A DNA stretch of 64,000 nucleotides from the NCBI RefSeq assembly GCF_000209165.1, contig NC_009043.1:1364001-1428000 (forward strand), given 5' to 3'. Source of the stretch: Scheffersomyces stipitis CBS 6054. Lineage: Eukaryota > Ascomycota > Pichiomycetes > Serinales > Debaryomycetaceae. Positions 59,893 through 64,000 of this stretch are shown here, one piece after another (positions within the stretch are counted from its first letter, which is position 1; each line of letters starts with the position of its first letter). A program made the translations under genes and the position numbers. The notes under the pieces were generated by a model. It saw only the letters and a list, made by a program, of their open reading frames with translations. It did no database searches and was not told the origin of the DNA.

Positions 59893-60191
59893 TCTGTTTA
59901 CTGCAAGCAAATAAGGAAGTTCCACTGGTCCTATCTCTGAGAATAGGAGTAACCCCTTATCAGACCCGCCTCAACGGAATAGAACTTATCCGTAATGAAA
60001 TTGGAGGCGGGCTAGAGATAAGAATAGGGGGAGATAAGAATATGAATAAGGGGGAAGATAAGGGGATCTGAACAATATAAATATGGTAGGATATTCTCCA
60101 ATATCAGAAGAATAATCAGAACTTGAAATTGAACTTCATTATCAAGAGTTAACTATATCTTTATTAATATACAATGTCTAATTTTTCAACA
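59893..60191 (+). repeat. Partial LTR (type C)
   Basis: From CAAATAAGGAAGTTCC to TTTTTCAACA this matches the LTR at 60263-60623 almost base for base; the first ~80 bp of the LTR are replaced by unrelated sequence. It lies 71 bp upstream of the complete LTR in the same orientation. Confidence 0.85.
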
Positions 60192-60262
60192 AATATCTGT
60201 TGAAGTTCAGAAGCATTCATAGTGTCTTACGTGTAATAATTGTTAACAGTAAAGGTAGAACT

Positions 60263-60623
60263 TGTTGAAATTCAGAGAATTGAAACTATAATTGTAATCT
60301 AACAATCAGATAACTATGTGCAGTACTGGCTGCAAATTTACAAATAAGGAAGTTCCACTGGTCCTATCTCTGAGAATAGGAGTAACCCCTTATCAGACCC
60401 GCCTCAACGGAATAGAACTTATCCGTAATGAAATTGGAGGCGGGCTAGAGATAAGAATAGGGGGAGATAAGAATATGAATAAGGGGGAAGATAAGGGGTT
60501 CTGAACAATATAAATATGGTAGGATATTCTCCAATATCAGAAGAATAATCAGAACTTGAAATTGAACTTCATTATCAAGAGTTAACTATATCTTTATTAA
60601 TATACAATGTCTAATTTTCAACA
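60263..60623 (+). repeat. 5' LTR (type C) of the Ty5-like element
   Basis: Starts TGTTGAAATTC and ends TTTTCAACA. Contains AATATAAATATGG (about 60506-60518), a plausible TATA region, before the R/U5 part. It is identical to the visible part of the 3' LTR. Confidence 0.93.
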
Positions 60624-60636
60624 GGTTATGAGCCCT
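60624..60636 (+). other. Primer-binding site for half of initiator tRNA-Met
   Basis: GGTTATGAGCCCT, directly after the LTR, is complementary to the anticodon stem-loop of yeast initiator tRNA-Met (AGGGCUCAUAACC). Ty5 and Drosophila copia prime from the anticodon region of a cleaved tRNA-iMet in this way; ordinary LTR elements use the tRNA 3' end. Confidence 0.88.
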
Positions 60637-63600
60637 GAAGTCTTCCATCGCTACGGTCACCACCGCTCCCTTACAGTTACTTCACTCTGATGTTTCAGGT
60701 CCTCACTTCCCGAAATCCTCCTACCCTCCTGAGAAGTACTTTCTTATTATTGTTGATGACTTCACCAAGTTCAAATGGGTAATCCCCATTGCACAGAAGT
60801 CCGAGGTCTCCGCTCAATTGATTCGACACATCAAGCTCTTTCATTCTTTCTTCTCCACTCGTGGTGGATACCGTGTCGGTAGTATTCGTACTGATAACGG
60901 GGGTGAGTATGTCAACTCCACGTTGACCAAATTCCTTCAGGACGAAGGGATTTCTCATCAGAGAACGGTGCCTTATAATTCTCATCAGAATGGCACCGCA
61001 GAACGTGCTATTCGTACCATTCTTGATAAAGCCCGAACTCTTCTGACTCATGGTTCGGTGCCTGCTGTGTTCTGGCCGTATGCTGTTGTCTGTGCTGCCT
61101 ATCTTATTAATCGTCAACCCCTGCTCCAAGCTCCGTTCGTGTCTCCGTATGAGCGTTGGTTCCAGATCCGCCCCGTTATTGCGCATCTCCGTCCTTATGG
61201 ATGTGCTGCTTATGCCCATATCCCTGAATCTCACCGTCCACTGAAGTTTTCTGAAAGGGCCATCACTGGGGTGATGTTAGGTTACGATGGATCTCGCCAT
61301 GCTTATCTCATCTATGAAATGCACTCTCGCAAAGTTGTTTGTTCTAATGCTGTTACGTTCAACGAACTGTTGTTCCCCTTTGCTTCTCTGCCTGGTCTCC
61401 CAGTTCCCCTGTCTACCGTGTCTTCCGTGTCTACCGTGTCTATGCCTATCCTGTCTATCTCTGTGTCCCTTCCTGGGGGTGTGTCTGCCCCACCTATTCC
61501 TGTTCGTTCTATGTTGCTGCCTGTTTCTGATCTTCTGTCTGATGATGTGGCCATGGCTGATGACGCTGCCATGGCTGATGACGATACCATTGTTGATAAT
61601 GGTACCGTAATTGATGACGTCGTCCTGCCTGTTGCTAGTAAACTGCTTGTTGCTAGTAGGCTGGCTGATGATGGTGCCCTGGCTGATGATTCGGCCATGT
61701 CCGATGATTATGTCATGGATGATGAGACTATGTCTCTCGCACCGATACCATCTTGTTCCGACTACGACTCGTGCTATTCTTATGACTCGGATATTTCTCC
61801 TGACGCGGATGATGATGAAACCCTTCCCATCCAGCCTACCACCGTGATTTCTCCTGTTTCTCTGCGCGCTTCTTCCAATGCTTCTTCACGTCCGCAATGT
61901 CTTGCTGGCCCTGCACCTCCTCTTCTTCTCACTCATGAATCCAATTCTGGGGGGAAACAGATTCAGATCCACAGCAAGTCTCATGCATCGAGAAGAACTT
62001 ACGATACACCAAATATGAATCAGGAAGAGATAAGTGAGCGAAGGCTCACTAAACATAAGCTTACACCAGTTCCCTCTTATGACAATGCTGTGGCTCACAA
62101 GAAGGTTAGAATTGAATACATAAGTGACTACGAAGGAGATTCTCCTGAGTCTTTGAATGATGATCCAAATGATGAAGATTACCAAATGTCAGAAGCAAAT
62201 GTGGTAATTCGAGGACATGCGTTCACGGCTACAACAAGTGTTTTAGGTAGCCCCAAGATTCCCAGAAGCTATAGCGAAGCTGTCGGAAGCCAAGACGCTG
62301 GGAAATGGATAGAAGCAATGAACGATGAAATGTCTGCACATGAAATGAACCAGACGTGGGTTCTTGCAGACAAGCCAAATGATAAAACAAAAGTGTTAGG
62401 TGTGAGATGGGTGTATACCATCAAGGATGATGGTCGATACAAAGCAAGATTAGTCGCAAGAGGTTTTCAACAGAGATATGGTGTTGATTACGAAGAAACC
62501 TTTGCTCCAGTAATCAGAAGTGAGAGTGTAAAGGTGCTACTCTCCGTATCTGCTGTGTATGGGATGAAAGTTCATCAGATGGATGTAACGACAGCATTCC
62601 TAAATGGAAAAATCGATTTACCAATATTCATGAATCAACCAGATGGATTCAAGCATACAAATGAACTTGGGAAAGTATGCAAACTCAACAAGTCACTCTA
62701 TGGTCTAAAGCAAGCTCCGTTGATATGGAACAAGACAATAAATGCGTTTCTCGAGAAGGTGGGGTTTGTTAGGTCACAAGCTGAATTCGGATTATACAAA
62801 AGAAAGAACACTATTGTCGGTTTATATGTGGATGACCTATTGATAGCAAGCAGTAATGAAAATGAGATCAAGGCTATCAAAGAATTGTTGAAGAAGGAAT
62901 TCAAAATGAAAGACCTCGGCATTGCACAGAAATTCCTTGGAATAAACATACAGCAATCAGAAAAAGGTATTAGAGCCCATTTGGGAGACTACATTGACAA
63001 AATCTTGGAGGAATTCTCAATGCAAGATTGCAACCCAGTTGGAACTGCAGCAATTCCAAATGCTCAGTTAGATAAAGATGAAACCAAGATTCTTGCCAAT
63101 CCTACAATTTACAGATCCATTGTTGGCAAGTTATTATATGCTAGTAACACCATTCGGGGAGATATTAGCTTCATTACTGGCATGCTCAGCCGGTACTTTC
63201 AGAATCCTAGAGAGGGACATCTAGTAGCAGCTAAGCATGTACTTCGGTACCTAAAAGGAACAAAGACTGTGGGCCAGGTATATGGAAAACTGGATAAATT
63301 CGAGGTGTACGTTGATGCAGATTGGGGTTCTTCGCTGTCAGATAGAAAATCAATAACAGGATATGCAATTAAGTTCGGAGGAAGTCTAATCTCGTGGAAA
63401 TCAAAGAAACAACCAACAGTTGCACTATCTACAACAGAAGCCGAGTATATGGCACTTGCTGAAGCAGTTAAGGAGGTCCTCTGGTTGGTGACTCTATTTA
63501 AAGAATTGGAAATCCCTGTAACCCTTCCAATTATAGTACATGAAGATAATACGTCATGTATTAACTTAACGAATCATCCAACAACTCATCAACGTACAAA

Positions 63601-63769
63601 ACACATTGATATCAGATATCACTTTATAAGAGAGCAGGTACAGAAAGAATTGATCAAGGTTGTCCAAGTTCAGTCAACAAATAATATCGCGGACATCTTT
63701 ACGAAGGCAGTTCCCAAGCCATTACTCCAGCAACTACGAAACTCAGCAGGAATGATGGATATTGAATAA
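60632..63769 (+). CDS. Truncated Ty5-like Pol: integrase core, RT and RNase H
   Basis: The frame opens at 60632 after a TGA and has no ATG before 60818, so it may not be translated from this element alone. Order: integrase core (LHSDVSGPH, VDDFTKF, RTDNGGEYVN, NGTAERAIR: D, D, E present), GAATC-type linker with Asp/Ala/Met repeats (about 61,540-61,720), reverse transcriptase (WVYTIKDDGRYKARLVARG, MDVTTAFLNG, YVDD at 62825-62836), and RNase H (DADWGSSLSDRKS, ALSTTEAEYMAL, HEDNTSC), ending FTKAVPKPLLQQ. Gag, protease and the integrase zinc-binding half are missing. A second-frame HRYGHHR near 60,650 may be a leftover of that half. Remaining catalytic residues look intact. Confidence 0.9.
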   Translation, partial: ALKSSIATVTTAPLQLLHSDVSGPHFPKSSYPPEKYFLIIVDDFTKFKWVIPIAQKSEVSAQLIRHIKLFHSFFSTRGGYRVGSIRTDNGGEYVNSTLTKFLQDEGISHQRTVPYNSHQNGTAERAIRTILDKARTLLTHGSVPAVFWPYAVVCAAYLINRQPLLQAPFVSPYERWFQIRPVIAHLRPYGCAAYAHIPESHRPLKFSERAITGVMLGYDGSRHAYLIYEMHSRKVVCSNAVTFNELLFPFASLPGLPVPLSTVSSVSTVSMPILSISVSLPGGVSAPPIPVRSMLLPVSDLLSDDVAMADDAAMADDDTIVDNGTVIDDVVLPVASKLLVASRLADDGALADDSAMSDDYVMDDETMSLAPIPSCSDYDSCYSYDSDISPDADDDETLPIQPTTVISPVSLRASSNASSRPQCLAGPAPPLLLTHESNSGGKQIQIHSKSHASRRTYDTPNMNQEEISERRLTKHKLTPVPSYDNAVAHKKVRIEYISDYEGDSPESLNDDPNDEDYQMSEANVVIRGHAFTATTSVLGSPKIPRSYSEAVGSQDAGKWIEAMNDEMSAHEMNQTWVLADKPNDKTKVLGVRWVYTIKDDGRYKARLVARGFQQRYGVDYEETFAPVIRSESVKVLLSVSAVYGMKVHQMDVTTAFLNGKIDLPIFMNQPDGFKHTNELGKVCKLNKSLYGLKQAPLIWNKTINAFLEKVGFVRSQAEFGLYKRKNTIVGLYVDDLLIASSNENEIKAIKELLKKEFKMKDLGIAQKFLGINIQQSEKGIRAHLGDYIDKILEEFSMQDCNPVGTAAIPNAQLDKDETKILANPTIYRSIVGKLLYASNTIRGDISFITGMLSRYFQNPREGHLVAAKHVLRYLKGTKTVGQVYGKLDKFEVYVDADWGSSLSDRKSITGYAIKFGGSLISWKSKKQPTVALSTTEAEYMALAEAVKEVLWLVTLFKELEIPVTLPIIVHEDNTSCINLTNHPTTHQRTKHIDIRYHFIREQVQKELIKVVQVQSTNNIADIFTKAVPKPLLQQLRNSAGMMDIE

Positions 63770-63786
63770 TCCGATTATTAGATTAT

Positions 63787-63793
63787 GGGGGGA
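63787..63793 (+). other. Polypurine tract of the Ty5-like element
   Basis: GGGGGGA directly before the 3' LTR start TGTTGAAATTC, the same arrangement as in copy 2. Confidence 0.88.
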
Positions 63794-64000
63794 TGTTGAA
63801 ATTCAGAGAATTGAAACTATAATTGTAATCTAACAATCAGATAACTATGTGCAGTACTGGCTGCAAATTTACAAATAAGGAAGTTCCACTGGTCCTATCT
63901 CTGAGAATAGGAGTAACCCCTTATCAGACCCGCCTCAACGGAATAGAACTTATCCGTAATGAAATTGGAGGCGGGCTAGAGATAAGAATAGGGGGAGATA
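63794..64000 (+). repeat. 3' LTR (type C), truncated by the window end
   Basis: The first 207 bp of the LTR are present and identical to 60263-60469. The right end and the target duplication lie outside the window. Confidence 0.93.

Larger units (their letters stand above)
60263..64000 (+). mobile_element. Ty5-like LTR retrotransposon, internally deleted, recent
   Basis: The element consists of a 361-bp 5' LTR, a primer-binding site, a truncated pol reading frame, a polypurine tract and the start of the 3' LTR, cut by the window end. The 207 bp of 3' LTR visible are identical to the 5' LTR, so insertion is recent. Gag, protease and the start of integrase are missing between the primer site and pol. 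Confidence 0.92.

Overview
The window looks like nuclear DNA of an ascomycetous yeast of the CUG-Ser clade, plausibly Scheffersomyces (Pichia) stipitis or a near relative; the species is an inference. Support: most genes match one Saccharomyces or Candida gene each, genes are compact, three genes carry short introns with near-consensus GTATGT/GTAAGT, TACTAAC and TAG signals, and CTG codons fall where serine or another small residue is expected (for example GH72 residues 244 and 442). No CTG codon was noticed in the highly expressed EFB1 and GDH1 genes.

Layout. 1-2,300: mostly gene-free, with one probable small membrane-protein gene (1094-1297, minus). 2.3-18 kb: LYS4 (homoaconitase), RCE1 (CAAX protease), a long Q-rich ZDS1 homologue, SCS7 (sphingolipid fatty acid 2-hydroxylase), an RRN9-like Pol I factor and BOR1 (anion/borate transporter). 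18.5-26.5 kb: two non-LTR retrotransposons of the Zorro/L1 type in head-to-tail tandem on the minus strand; the left is an internally deleted relic, the right keeps two long open frames (992 and 1184 aa). Directly next to it lies a tRNA-Thr(UGU)/tRNA-Gly(GCC) pair with a 16-bp spacer and a single Pol III terminator. 26.9-50.5 kb: NIF3, a kelch/BTB protein, NPP1, GDH1, NUP60, ERG26, an unknown cysteine-rich secreted protein, a GAS/PHR beta-1,3-glucanosyltransferase, PXR1, TFC3, EFM5, EFB1 (its intron holds the box C/D snoRNA U18/snR18) and a Zn2Cys6 transcription factor.

50.5-64 kb: no host gene is recognisable. After about 1.9 kb of unassigned sequence comes a nested cluster of Ty5/copia-type LTR retrotransposons: two defective minus-strand copies, several solo and partial LTRs of three related types (all TGTTGA...TCAACA), and at the right edge a plus-strand element. 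That element's two LTRs are identical over the 207 bp visible, and its primer-binding site is complementary to the anticodon arm of initiator tRNA-Met (half-tRNA priming, as in Ty5 and copia). It lacks gag and protease. Ty5-like clusters of this kind mark centromeres in S. stipitis and Debaryomyces hansenii as I recall the literature, so this end of the window is a candidate centromere or pericentromere.

The host genes do not form a cluster with one function; they are ordinary yeast housekeeping genes in mixed orientation. The most notable points are the retrotransposon-rich gene desert, the intact LINE, the tandem tRNA transcription unit, the conserved intronic snoRNA and the defective but recent Ty5-like element.
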